A stretch of 64,000 nt of DNA from Aquimarina megaterium XH134. Lineage in GTDB: Bacteria; Bacteroidota; Bacteroidia; Flavobacteriales; Flavobacteriaceae. The stretch is from the NCBI RefSeq assembly GCF_000520975.1, contig NZ_JACB01000006.1, forward strand, positions 248,001 to 312,000, in the 5' to 3' direction. The translations under genes were made by a program, and so were the position numbers. This document shows positions 45,017 to 53,956 of this stretch, in pieces. Position 1 is the stretch's first letter, and the number at the start of each line of letters is the position of its first letter. The notes beneath the pieces are model-generated. The model was given only the letters and a program-made list of their open reading frames with translations, ran no database searches and was not told the DNA's origin.

Positions 45017-45772
45017 ATGAAGAAAATAGCAATCGCATTACTAGTATTTATAGTAGCAGGAAATCTAGCTGCACAAGATTATAAACACTCCTTACAAGGA
45101 ATCAAAAAAGTAAAAATAGCCTCAGAATCTGGAGTTATAGCAAAAACTCACAGCCAAAATGAAGTATTGATCAAAGGAGAAGGAAGAGAAACTCCTGAAA
45201 AAGCCCGAGGATTAAAAGCGGTATACTCTGGTGGAAGTGATAACACCGGCATAGGAATCTATGTTCAAAAAGAGGGAGAAACACTTATCATTAGAAACCT
45301 CAAAGGTATGCATAGTGAGACTTTAGAGATTTATCTCCCAAAAGAAATCAACATTACGACAGAGAGTAGTAATCTGGGGAGTCTATCTTTTAGCGGGTTT
45401 TCTTCTGAAATAGAAGCAAGAACCAATGTAGGTGGTATTACATTAAAAAATGTTACTGGCCCCATTGTAGCTAAGACTGCGACTGGCGAAATTAATATTG
45501 TATTCGACAAAGTAAGCCAAAGTTCACCTATTTCTATCGTATCTGCTACAGGAGCAATCGACGTAAGTCTGCCATCAAGCACTCCGGCAAACTTAGAATT
45601 AAAAACTTCTATGGGAGAAATCTATACCGATTTTGATATAAAATTTCCTGTTGAACATAAAAACATGAAGGTAATTAGTGGTAGAAGAGCTATAAACACC
45701 AAGCTAAATAATGGTGGAGTCGATATCACTCTGAGATCATCTACAGGAAATATTTACCTGAGAAAAAAATAA
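45017..45772 (+). CDS. DUF4097-type secreted beta-helix protein (first copy)
   Basis: 251 residues. Signal peptide (1-19, GNLAAQ) and a DUF4097 / adhesin-type right-handed beta-helix with repeated short strands (ITTESSNLGSLSFSGFSSEIEARTNVGGITLKNVTGPIVAKTATGEINIVF). It is in the sigma/anti-sigma operon, 25 bases after the anti-sigma gene. Such proteins accompany ECF systems in many Bacteroidota; whether they are targets or modulators is not known. Confidence 0.85.
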   Translation: MKKIAIALLVFIVAGNLAAQDYKHSLQGIKKVKIASESGVIAKTHSQNEVLIKGEGRETPEKARGLKAVYSGGSDNTGIGIYVQKEGETLIIRNLKGMHSETLEIYLPKEINITTESSNLGSLSFSGFSSEIEARTNVGGITLKNVTGPIVAKTATGEINIVFDKVSQSSPISIVSATGAIDVSLPSSTPANLELKTSMGEIYTDFDIKFPVEHKNMKVISGRRAINTKLNNGGVDITLRSSTGNIYLRKK

Positions 45773-45807
45773 TCGAGGTCATCAATTAATCAAAAAAAAC
45801 AACGAAC

Positions 45808-46521
45808 ATGAAAACTGTATTAAAACTCATCCTGCTGTGTTTTGTTTCATTACAAATACAAGCGCAAAAAGTAATCCAAAAAGAACTTACCACTTCTGCT
45901 GATCTAATCAAGGTAGAATTTAAATTTGCCCAAGACATCGTTATCAAAACATGGGATAAAAGCAACGTATCATTAAAAGCCAATGTAAGTATTAATGGCG
46001 GGGAATTTGACGACTATTTTAACTTAAAAATAGACAACACTTCATCGGTTCTGGATATATCATCAGACTATGGTGACCTATTCGACAAGTGGAAGAAAGA
46101 ACGGGGATCAAACGATAAAAACAATTGGGGTCCTTGCAATAATTTAGACATTGATGCCACATATACCATGTATCTTCCGAAAAATTCTACACTAAGAGTA
46201 AAAAGTATTTCTGGAAATGTTGAGTCTGAAAATTATCAGGGAGAACTAATTGTAGATATCATTAGCGGAAATATCGATATCAAAAACTATAACGGAGATC
46301 TTAATCTTAAAACTGTAAGTGGTGATATTGATATTAATGTCTCAAAATCGAGATTAAAAGCAGAAACGGTTACTGGAATGATTTATTCTGATAAAGACAT
46401 GAAATTTGATCATGGTAAAAATAGGATAGTAGGAAGCAAAGTAACCGGTACTTTTGGGGATGCAAGAAGTGAACTAAAGCTTGGAACCGTGAGTGGTAGC
46501 ATATTTATTAGAAAACAATAG
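45808..46521 (+). CDS. DUF4097-type secreted beta-helix protein (second copy)
   Basis: 237 residues, a paralogue of the preceding gene (same signal peptide style, LQIQAQ, and the same GNVESENYQGELIVDIISGNIDIKNYNGDLNLKTVSGDIDI ladder). Both end in GTVSGSIFIRKQ or STGNIYLRKK. The insert KERGSNDKNNWGPCNNLDID with a single cysteine is specific to this copy. Last gene of the operon, ended by the hairpin at 46542-46577. Confidence 0.85.
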   Translation: MKTVLKLILLCFVSLQIQAQKVIQKELTTSADLIKVEFKFAQDIVIKTWDKSNVSLKANVSINGGEFDDYFNLKIDNTSSVLDISSDYGDLFDKWKKERGSNDKNNWGPCNNLDIDATYTMYLPKNSTLRVKSISGNVESENYQGELIVDIISGNIDIKNYNGDLNLKTVSGDIDINVSKSRLKAETVTGMIYSDKDMKFDHGKNRIVGSKVTGTFGDARSELKLGTVSGSIFIRKQ

Positions 46522-46541
46522 CTAAGTACTTAAAATAACAT

Positions 46542-46577
46542 AGAAATAGTTGCCTTGCTTCTATGGCAGCTATTTCT
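46542..46577 (+). terminator. Hairpin ending the sigma-factor operon
   Basis: AGAAATAGTTGCC / GGCAGCTATTTCT (13 bp with one G-T pair, 10-base loop), 20 bases after the last stop. The following bases are not a clean T tract, so termination is likely but not certain. Confidence 0.6.
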
Positions 46578-46813
46578 TGCTGTAAAACTTAAACCTATGA
46601 AACTTGATTCAACTAGGCTAATTTATTAAAATGCAGGTGAAATAAATAGTAGGTGAATCAGAATACGGGAAATTATTTATAAATCTAGAATTGTTACAGA
46701 TAAAAGTAAAAAAATAAAAGCCAACTTGTAACAAACTATATAATTAATAGCTACCCCATCGGGATGACTACATAATCCTATAGCAAGCGTTCTGCAACAT
46801 AAACAGATACAAA

Positions 46814-47812
46814 ATGAACAGAATACATTTAATAATTTTACTTTTAATTCAAAACATTGCTTTATTTGGTCAAGAGTTATCCGAAATTGAAAAAAAATAT
46901 GATTTTGTAGAAGTCTGGGGATTAGAAAACCAATCAAAAAAAGACTTTTTAACAGAAATAATGTCTTATCCCGAAGGGATTTGTGAACAATCTTTAATTA
47001 AAATGGAGATTATGGAAGGTAATAAATTACCAATTCCATTTTCAAATAAAATAATAATTACCATTAGAAATACTCCCAAATATGTTTCTAAAAATAATAT
47101 TAAGCCCATTAACAATAAAGAATTAAAGAAATGGAAAAAATTCAAGTCTATTTATGAAAAACTTGGATTTTATGAAAGACAGCAAGTACCTATTTTTAAA
47201 AACTCATTTATAGATAATAATGAACCGAAAATAGACAGCTTGTTTAATAATTTACATTCTGAATTTAAAAGTTATGGAATAGATTTAAAAAAAGCCAAAA
47301 TCCTTCAATCACTAGATGTCTATAAAAAGTATTCAAATCAATTTTCTAAAATAGATGTTTTATCTGCACTTTATCACTCCAAAAATAAAGATTCTATTCG
47401 TGAAACGGCAATGTTTATTGCTCCTAACTATCTTAAAAACCATAATGATTTAATAGAATTTTTACCATTACTTTTAAAAAAAAACAGTGGAGTTCAACCT
47501 CTCCTTGCTTCATTCATAAAAAAATACAACGGGAAAATTGATTGGAATAGTAGGATGGACTTGCTTACAAAATTGGTAAACAACCCAAATCCATATCAAA
47601 GTATATTAGCACTTCGTATTGCTGACAAAACTGGGTTTACAAAAAATAATATGAAAATTCTTTTATCTTCTGAAATGAAAACAATAAAAGAGATACTTCA
47701 ATCAAAGTATTTACCAAAAGAACAAATAGATTTTCTTATTGTTTTTCTAAATAAATATTCAGATGTACCGATCGAGCAAAACAAAGAAATGTTAATTAAA
47801 CAATTGGATTAA
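46814..47812 (+). CDS. Secreted protein of unknown function in an AT-rich patch
   Basis: 332 residues. Signal peptide (1-19, IALFGQ) and a helical mature part. The C-terminal half (about 190-330) shows repeating helix pairs of HEAT/armadillo type (SALYHSKNKDSIRETAMFIAPNYLKNHNDLIEFLPLLL and LLTKLVNNPNPYQSILALRIADKTG). The coding sequence is noticeably richer in AAA, AAT and ATT codons than its neighbours, and the flanks (46600-46813 and 47813-48000) look like remnants, so it may be acquired. Family not recognised. Confidence 0.7.
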   Translation: MNRIHLIILLLIQNIALFGQELSEIEKKYDFVEVWGLENQSKKDFLTEIMSYPEGICEQSLIKMEIMEGNKLPIPFSNKIIITIRNTPKYVSKNNIKPINNKELKKWKKFKSIYEKLGFYERQQVPIFKNSFIDNNEPKIDSLFNNLHSEFKSYGIDLKKAKILQSLDVYKKYSNQFSKIDVLSALYHSKNKDSIRETAMFIAPNYLKNHNDLIEFLPLLLKKNSGVQPLLASFIKKYNGKIDWNSRMDLLTKLVNNPNPYQSILALRIADKTGFTKNNMKILLSSEMKTIKEILQSKYLPKEQIDFLIVFLNKYSDVPIEQNKEMLIKQLD

Positions 47813-48003
47813 ATACGTCACATAACACTTTCCGTTTCTTTTCAAATTAGACCTGGTCATTTAGGGTATTTACACATCAATGGATCAAATATGTTGAAAA
47901 AATACTAAAAGAAGACTAGTCATAATTTTTATCTTAATACTGAACAAAAGTTCATAAATCTTGTAGCTAAAACAATAAGTATCTATAAAACAAAATAAAA
48001 CAC

Positions 48004-48011
48004 TATTTTTG
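48004..48011 (+). promoter_or_regulatory. -7 box of lspA
   Basis: TATTTTTG, a perfect TAnnTTTG, 37 bases upstream of the ATG. No clear -33 TTG at the usual distance. Confidence 0.4.
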
Positions 48012-48048
48012 TCCGTCGCTTTTAACAGCCAAGCAAATTAATACTTAT

Positions 48049-48651
48049 ATGTCTTTAAAGAAATCTATTTTAGTTATAATTTTAGTGTTACTTATTGATC
48101 AGATCACCAAAATTTATATTAAAACTCATTTTACTCTTCATGATAATGTAGAGGTATTTGGTTGGTTTCGTATCATATTTGTAGAAAATAAAGGCATGGC
48201 CTGGGGATTTGAACTTCCTGGGAATTATGGCAAACTGGTTCTTACCCTATTTAGATTGGTAGCCATCACTGGTATCGGATATTGGTTGTATGATTCTGTT
48301 CGTAAAAACAGTCCCACTATTCTTACTTTTTGTATTGCATTGATTTTTGCCGGTGCTTTTGGAAATATTATTGATTCTATATTTTATGGTATTTTATTTA
48401 GTGAAAGTACACCTGTAGAGATTGCAACTTTCTTACCAGAAGGTGGTGGTTACGAAAGTGTTTTTTATGGTAAAGTGGTCGATATGATTCAGTTTACTTT
48501 CTATGATGATATTTTACCAGATTGGATTCCGTTTATGGGAGGCAAACATTTTTCATTCTTTGATCCTGTATTTAATATTGCCGATTCTGCAATAAGTATT
48601 GGTGTATTTTTATTGATTGTTTTTAACAAAAAAGCATTTCCAAAAAAATAA
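48049..48651 (+). CDS. lspA: Lipoprotein signal peptidase (signal peptidase II)
   Basis: 200 residues with four membrane helices. The two catalytic aspartates are in FGNIIDSIFYG (after helix 3) and VFNIADSAISIGV (before helix 4); the conserved DQITK is near residue 20. It is about 40 residues longer than the E. coli enzyme because of a periplasmic insertion (LFSESTPVEIATFLPEGGGYESVFYGK), which is usual for Bacteroidota. It removes signal peptides from the many lipoproteins of this window after lipid attachment. Confidence 0.96.
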   Translation: MSLKKSILVIILVLLIDQITKIYIKTHFTLHDNVEVFGWFRIIFVENKGMAWGFELPGNYGKLVLTLFRLVAITGIGYWLYDSVRKNSPTILTFCIALIFAGAFGNIIDSIFYGILFSESTPVEIATFLPEGGGYESVFYGKVVDMIQFTFYDDILPDWIPFMGGKHFSFFDPVFNIADSAISIGVFLLIVFNKKAFPKK

Positions 48652-48670
48652 AACAGATCTTAAACTCTAA

Positions 48671-49072
48671 TTAGATCAATATCCTCTCGAAGTCATTTAG
48701 CTTAATAGGTTTGGTAAGATAATCAGATACTATATCAATAGATTTGGCACGTTCTATATCTCTAGAGTCTATTGAAGAACTCACTACATAAAGGTCAATT
48801 TTTTTTCTAATTTGATTTTTGATTTTAGAAAACTCATTCAAAAATTCCCATCCATCCATCACTGGCATGTTAAGGTCTAAAAAGATAATCTGTGGTATAT
48901 CTTCGTTTTCTTCTTGCTGCAAAGATTGTAGAAAAAAATCTAAAGCTTCTTTACCATTGTTAAAAACTAAAACAGATTCTGATAGTTTTTTTAGTTCAAT
49001 GATCTTGCTTACTAGATTAATATAAATAAGATCATCATCAATGATACAAACACTTTCTATATTTTGGGGCAT
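48671..49072 (-). CDS. Stand-alone response regulator receiver domain
   Basis: 133 residues, a single REC domain. The phosphoacceptor is Asp66 in IIFLDLNMPVMDGWEF, the acidic pair is IDDD at 11-14, and the switch Lys is in YLTKPIKL near the C-terminus. There is no output domain, so it acts through protein contacts, as in phosphorelays. No histidine kinase is in the window. Convergent with lspA. Confidence 0.9.
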   Translation of the reverse strand: MPQNIESVCIIDDDLIYINLVSKIIELKKLSESVLVFNNGKEALDFFLQSLQQEENEDIPQIIFLDLNMPVMDGWEFLNEFSKIKNQIRKKIDLYVVSSSIDSRDIERAKSIDIVSDYLTKPIKLNDFERILI

Positions 49073-49141
49073 TTTTTATAGAGTACAAAATTAAAGATAT
49101 CGAAATATACAAAAGTATTTCTTAATTCAGTAAACCTCTAT

Positions 49142-49711
49142 TTATTTCTTAATCGAATACACTTTTGTTGGAGTAACACAAAAATCCAGCGGTATATCTG
49201 CAGTAGTTACATTTTCTATTTCTTCTTCAGCAGAAAAAAAAGAAAGACCAATTTTTAAAGTATTGGGATTACATTTTGCCAAAAACTTATCATAAAACCC
49301 TTTTCCGTAACCTACTCTATTTCCATTTTGATCAAATGCAAGTAATGGTACAAAAACTACTTCTATTTTATCTTCGGGAATCGGGATGCCATCAACTGGC
49401 TCAGGAATTCCCCAAGAATTTACTTTTAATGCAGTAGTATCTGTGAGTAAAAAATGCTGCAATGTATTGTCTTTAAAATTACTTTTTGACACGATTACGT
49501 TTTTATCCTTTCCCAGAAGAATATTCAACAAAAACTCTGTATTGATTTCTTTCTTTTGATGAATAGATAGAAAAATATGATAATACGACTTTTCCCAAAC
49601 AGGTAGCTCGAGTAATCGGTTTGCTATATCAATGCTTAAGCTCTCAACTTCTTCGTTACTTAAATGAGATCTAAGGGCTTTATATTTAGCACGCAGTTCT
49701 TTTTTATTCAT
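49142..49711 (-). CDS. 5-formyltetrahydrofolate cyclo-ligase
   Basis: 189 residues. It converts 5-formyl-THF to 5,10-methenyl-THF with ATP. N-terminal KKELRAKYKALRSHLSNEEV binds the nucleotide side and the C-terminal LLAFDQNGNRVGYGKGFYDKFLA is the family signature. The start overlaps the end of the aspartoacylase-like gene by 8 bases, so it belongs to that minus-strand run. Confidence 0.92.
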   Translation of the reverse strand: MNKKELRAKYKALRSHLSNEEVESLSIDIANRLLELPVWEKSYYHIFLSIHQKKEINTEFLLNILLGKDKNVIVSKSNFKDNTLQHFLLTDTTALKVNSWGIPEPVDGIPIPEDKIEVVFVPLLAFDQNGNRVGYGKGFYDKFLAKCNPNTLKIGLSFFSAEEEIENVTTADIPLDFCVTPTKVYSIKK

Positions 49712-50684
49712 TTACTAATTCTTTGGTTATACGAAAAATAGCATCTCCTTTATACACAATTGAGGACTCATTTACATTTATAATATATCCTTCATTATTT
49801 GCTTTAACCACATGTCTCATCTTACCATAAGGATCTGTAATTGTTGCCATAACCTCTCCTTTTTCTATATGTTTACCAATGGGTACTTTAATATGTAATA
49901 AACCACTATATTTTGCGCGCATCCATACACTTTTTATAACAATCTGAGTGTCAGAATCGCGAACTGGAGCTTCGAATTCTGCTTTGAGCATTCCCAGATA
50001 GTCCAAGATTCGCATGGTCCCCTGCACTCCTTCTCTTGCTATTTCTTTGCTACTATTTTGAGATTTTCCTCCTTCAAACAATAATATGTCTTTTCCTTTC
50101 TTGGCACAAGTAGCTCGATATGACCCCTCTAGATTCTTAGAAAAAAGAGTAAATGGAGCATTAAAAATCTTTGCTAATTCTATCAATCTTTCATTTTTGG
50201 GATCCACTCTAATGTGCGGAGCATTAAATCTACTGGCTCCCCCAGTATGAAAATCCAAACAAAAATCTACTGCAGGTAAAATATCATTTATAAATTGATA
50301 AGCAAAACGACTTGCTAGAGACCCATTTTTGGTTCCTGGAAAAACCCTGTTAAGATCTCGACCATCGGGGAAAAAACGATCCATACTTAAAAATCCAAAT
50401 ACATTAAGTACTGGGATACATATAATACTACCTTTTGCGGGCTTATTAATTTTTCTTGCAATGATTTGCCTCACAACTTCTACTCCATTGATCTCATCTC
50501 CATGAATTCCTGCCGTAATAAGTACTGTAGGACCTGGTTTTTTTGATCTTTCTATAATTATTGGTATTTCTACTTTGGTAGAAGTATATAACTTGGCGAT
50601 ATTAAAATTTATAGTTGTACTCGTGCCAGGCAATACGTCTTTGCCAAGAATATTAAGTATATTTTTTTCTGTTACTTTGGTCAT
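49704..50684 (-). CDS. Succinylglutamate desuccinylase / aspartoacylase family protein
   Basis: 326 residues from the ATG at 50684, which leaves a 4-base gap to the RimK stop; an in-frame ATG at 50705 would overlap RimK and is possible. M14-type zinc amidohydrolase: the zinc ligands are in ITAGIHGDEINGVEV (His, Glu) and DFCLDFHTGG (His), with RDLNRVFPG and LLFEGGKSQN as further active-site parts. A C-terminal beta domain (LLHIKVPIGKHIEKGEVMATITDPYG) follows. In many bacteria this gene accompanies rimK and the RimK-associated zinc protease-like gene, as here; a deacylating or deglutamylating role on the same target is inferred. Confidence 0.88.
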   Translation of the reverse strand: MTKVTEKNILNILGKDVLPGTSTTINFNIAKLYTSTKVEIPIIIERSKKPGPTVLITAGIHGDEINGVEVVRQIIARKINKPAKGSIICIPVLNVFGFLSMDRFFPDGRDLNRVFPGTKNGSLASRFAYQFINDILPAVDFCLDFHTGGASRFNAPHIRVDPKNERLIELAKIFNAPFTLFSKNLEGSYRATCAKKGKDILLFEGGKSQNSSKEIAREGVQGTMRILDYLGMLKAEFEAPVRDSDTQIVIKSVWMRAKYSGLLHIKVPIGKHIEKGEVMATITDPYGKMRHVVKANNEGYIINVNESSIVYKGDAIFRITKELVNE

Positions 50685-50688
50685 TGTG

Positions 50689-51561
50689 TTATAAACTTCT
50701 TTCAATATAACGAATAATGGTTTTTGCTATATCTTTTCCTGTAGCGTTTTCTATACCTTCTAATCCGGGAGAAGAATTAACTTCGAGAATAAGAGGTCCT
50801 CTATCACTTTGTAGCATATCTACACCTGCCACGCCCATTTTTAAAGCTTTGGCCGCCTTTATAGCTGCCTGTTCTTCTTCTTCACTAAGGGTAATCACTG
50901 ATGCACTACCTCCTCTATGCAAATTAGATCGAAACTCACCTTCTTTCCCTTGTCTTTTCATAGCTCCAACGACTTGTTCATCAACAACAAGAACTCTAAT
51001 ATCTGCTCCTTTGGCTTCTTTTATAAATTCTTGTACAATTACACGAGCTTGTAGCCCATTAAAAGCCTCTAACACAGATTCTGCAGCTGTCTTCGTTTCA
51101 GCCAATACAACTCCTAATCCCTGAGTACCTTCTAGTAATTTAATAATTAGAGGGGCTCCCCCTACGTGGGATATCACCTCAGAAACATCTTTAGAATAAT
51201 TGGTAAATACTGTTTTGGGGAGTCCCAATCCCGCTTTTGATAATATTTGTAAACTTCTTAGTTTATCTCTCGATTGCAGTAATGCTTGTGACTTAAGTGT
51301 GGTAAATACATTCATTAACTCAAACTGGCGTACTACTGCAGTCCCATAAAAAGTGATAGAAGCACCAATTCTGGGAATCACAGCATCTACATGATCTAAT
51401 TTTTTACCTCGATAATAAATTTCAGGCTTTTGTTTTTCAATAATAATATCACAATTAAGAGGGTCTATCACTTGTACATTATGCTTGCGCTTTACTGCTG
51501 CTTGAACCAAGGCATTAGTAGAATACAAACTCGTACCACGAGACAAGATTTTAATGTTCAT
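50689..51561 (-). CDS. rimK: RimK-type alpha-L-glutamate ligase
   Basis: 290 residues with an N-terminal pre-ATP-grasp domain and an ATP-grasp fold (about 105-285). [40 protein letters not shown] (phosphate-binding loop), [18 protein letters not shown] and [21 protein letters not shown] are characteristic. The E. coli enzyme adds glutamates to the C-terminus of ribosomal protein S6. It overlaps the end of the zinc protease-like gene by one base and is followed by the aspartoacylase-like gene. The substrate here is not shown by the sequence. Confidence 0.93.
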   Translation of the reverse strand: MNIKILSRGTSLYSTNALVQAAVKRKHNVQVIDPLNCDIIIEKQKPEIYYRGKKLDHVDAVIPRIGASITFYGTAVVRQFELMNVFTTLKSQALLQSRDKLRSLQILSKAGLGLPKTVFTNYSKDVSEVISHVGGAPLIIKLLEGTQGLGVVLAETKTAAESVLEAFNGLQARVIVQEFIKEAKGADIRVLVVDEQVVGAMKRQGKEGEFRSNLHRGGSASVITLSEEEEQAAIKAAKALKMGVAGVDMLQSDRGPLILEVNSSPGLEGIENATGKDIAKTIIRYIERSL

Positions 51562-52037
51562 TACAAATTTTGATTATAAGACTGATTTTCTAATTGGGGG
51601 TCAACTAAAAACTTACCGCTTAGAAATTTGCGCCCAATCAATACCGGAAAACGCATATCATCGCGGGAAGATAATGTGAGGGTTATGGGGTATGTTTTAT
51701 CAAATACAATAATCTGCGTTCTAATGGCATATCGTACTTCTACTTTTCCAATATTACTTTTTACTGCAGTAATATCGTAATTTTTAAATGTAAATTTTTT
51801 ACCGTTATATTCTGAATGCGTTGCATCAAGAAGATTGCATTGCAATGTTTGATCAACCTCTCTTATATCGATACAATGAATAGACGAAGTATATGCTCCT
51901 GTATCGATTTTGGCATCGATACCTTTTAGCTCTAAAAGAGGAAAATCCACTTTATCAGTTCTGCCAATTATTTTCTTTTCTTTCTCCAAAAGATATGATT
52001 GATATTCGCTACTAATGTAATAAAAATCAATAAGCAT
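51561..52037 (-). CDS. RimK-associated retropepsin-like protein (annotated as ATP-dependent zinc protease)
   Basis: 158 residues. It matches the small family that accompanies RimK, with [33 protein letters not shown]. The DTGA motif is that of a retropepsin-type aspartic protease fold, so the usual name zinc protease may be misleading. [17 protein letters not shown] near the end is also typical. The start is uncertain: the ATG at 52037 gives a 17-residue lead; a TTG at 51989 would give [16 protein letters not shown], closer to homologues. First gene of the rimK unit. Confidence 0.8.
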   Translation of the reverse strand: MLIDFYYISSEYQSYLLEKEKKIIGRTDKVDFPLLELKGIDAKIDTGAYTSSIHCIDIREVDQTLQCNLLDATHSEYNGKKFTFKNYDITAVKSNIGKVEVRYAIRTQIIVFDKTYPITLTLSSRDDMRFPVLIGRKFLSGKFLVDPQLENQSYNQNL

Positions 52038-52154
52038 TGTATTACATCCTCTCTATTTAATAGAAAACCATAACACGAACAGTAATTAACAAAAATTTAA
52101 ACCCCTAATATTTGCATTACAATTCAGGTAAACCCTTAACTTTACCATTAGAAT

Positions 52155-53954
52155 ATGCAAGAAGCTACTTTAGACATACAAATTAAAATATTACCTACCA
52201 GTCCTGGAGTGTATCAATATTATGATAAAGACAACACATTACTTTATGTAGGAAAAGCAAAGAACTTAAAAAAAAGAGTCTCTTCTTACTTTACAAAAAA
52301 TCATGATAACTATAAAACCAAGGTTCTTGTAAAGAAAATTCATACCATAAAACATATTGTTGTCGAAACAGAAACAGATGCTCTGTTACTAGAAAACAAT
52401 CTGATTAAAAAATATTTGCCCAGGTTTAATGTCATGCTCAAAGATGATAAGACGTATCCATGGATTTGTATCAAAAAAGAGCGTTTCTCAAGGATATTTC
52501 TTACTCGCAATCTTATCAAAGATGGCTCAGAGTATTATGGCCCTTATACTTCGGTAAAAACAGTACATGTGCTTTTGGATCTTATCAAGGAACTTTACCA
52601 GCTTAGAACTTGCAGTTATGATTTATCTCAGGAAAAAATAAACAATGGAAAATATAAAGTTTGTTTAGAATATCATCTGGGTAATTGCAAAGGGCCTTGC
52701 GAAGGATTACAAGATGAAAAAGAATATCTCGAAAACCTTGAAGCTATTCGTCAAATTGTGAAAGGAAATTTTAAAGATTCTCTAAATCGTTTTAGGAATC
52801 AAATGATGGTTCATGCAGAGAAAATGGAGTTTGAAGATGCCCAGCGGATTAAGGAAAAAATACAAATACTAGAAAACTATCAGGCAAGATCAACTGTAGT
52901 GAATCCAAAGATAAGTAATGTCGATGTGTTTTCTATCATATCAGATGAATCCTATGGGTATATAAATTTTCTTCAACTGTCCTATGGTGCTATAATTAGA
53001 TCTCATACTACAGAAGTTAAAAAGAAATTGGACGAATCTGACAAAGAACTTTTAGAACTTGCCATTATCGAACTCAGACAACGTTTTAACTCTACATCTA
53101 AAGAAATATTTGTTCCTTTTAATGTAGAAGTAGGAGAAGGTCTAAAAATCACAGTCCCACAATTAGGTGATAAAAAAAAGATCGTAGACTTATCTCTAAG
53201 AAATGCAAAATACCATAGACAAGAACGTTTTAAGCAAATCAAGATCATGGACCCAGATCGGCATATAAAACGTCTGATGGCACAAATGAAAAAAGACTTA
53301 AGACTACCAGAAGAGCCAAGACATATCGAATGTTTTGATAATTCGAATATTCAAGGAACTAATCCTGTTGCCGCCTGTGTAGTATTTAAAAATGGAAAAC
53401 CTAGCAAGAAAGAGTATAGAAAATTTAATATAAAAACAGTAGAAGGTGCTAATGATTTCGCTTCGATGGAAGAAGTCGTATATCGACGTTACAAACGATT
53501 AACCGAAGAAGACCAGCCATTACCACAACTAGTAATTGTAGACGGAGGAAAAGGGCAGCTTTCTTCAGGATTAAAAGCTCTGGACACATTAGGTTTAAGA
53601 GGAAAAATAACTATTATTGGTATTGCCAAGCGACTAGAAGAGATTTATTATCCCGGAGATTCTATACCACTATACTTAGATAAAAAATCAGAATCCTTAA
53701 AGGTTATACAACATTTACGAAATGAAGCACATCGATTCGGAATCACCTTCCATAGACAAAAAAGAAGCAAAGCTGCTTTAGATACCGAATTAGATTTAAT
53801 TCCTGGAATTGGAGAAAAAACCGTTATAGAATTATTAAAAACCTTTAGGTCTGTAAAAAGAATAAGTGAAGCTTCTAAACACGAATTAAGTGAAGTGATT
53901 GGAGATTCGCGCGCAACCAAAGTGTACAATTATTATCTTTCTAAAAAAGAATAA
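52155..53954 (+). CDS. uvrC: Excinuclease ABC subunit C
   Basis: 599 residues. It makes the two cuts of nucleotide excision repair. Order: N-terminal GIY-YIG nuclease (about 13-95, SPGVYQYYDKDNTLLYVGKAKN), cysteine-rich segment (about 160-180), UVR helical motif (about 205-240, RIKEKIQ), RNase H-like C-terminal nuclease (about 370-520, IECFDNSNIQGTNPVAACVVF, LVIVDGGKGQLSSG and HRFGITFHRQKRSKA), and HhH pair at the end (LIPGIGEKTVIELLKTF). Followed after 2 bases by the patatin gene. Confidence 0.97.
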   Translation: MQEATLDIQIKILPTSPGVYQYYDKDNTLLYVGKAKNLKKRVSSYFTKNHDNYKTKVLVKKIHTIKHIVVETETDALLLENNLIKKYLPRFNVMLKDDKTYPWICIKKERFSRIFLTRNLIKDGSEYYGPYTSVKTVHVLLDLIKELYQLRTCSYDLSQEKINNGKYKVCLEYHLGNCKGPCEGLQDEKEYLENLEAIRQIVKGNFKDSLNRFRNQMMVHAEKMEFEDAQRIKEKIQILENYQARSTVVNPKISNVDVFSIISDESYGYINFLQLSYGAIIRSHTTEVKKKLDESDKELLELAIIELRQRFNSTSKEIFVPFNVEVGEGLKITVPQLGDKKKIVDLSLRNAKYHRQERFKQIKIMDPDRHIKRLMAQMKKDLRLPEEPRHIECFDNSNIQGTNPVAACVVFKNGKPSKKEYRKFNIKTVEGANDFASMEEVVYRRYKRLTEEDQPLPQLVIVDGGKGQLSSGLKALDTLGLRGKITIIGIAKRLEEIYYPGDSIPLYLDKKSESLKVIQHLRNEAHRFGITFHRQKRSKAALDTELDLIPGIGEKTVIELLKTFRSVKRISEASKHELSEVIGDSRATKVYNYYLSKKE

Positions 53955-53956
53955 GC

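Noticed and set aside
46738..46813. Possible integron-type attachment site before the gene at 46814
   Set aside because: The GCAAGCGTTCTGCAACA stretch has no paired inverted arms of attC type and no second copy after the gene.
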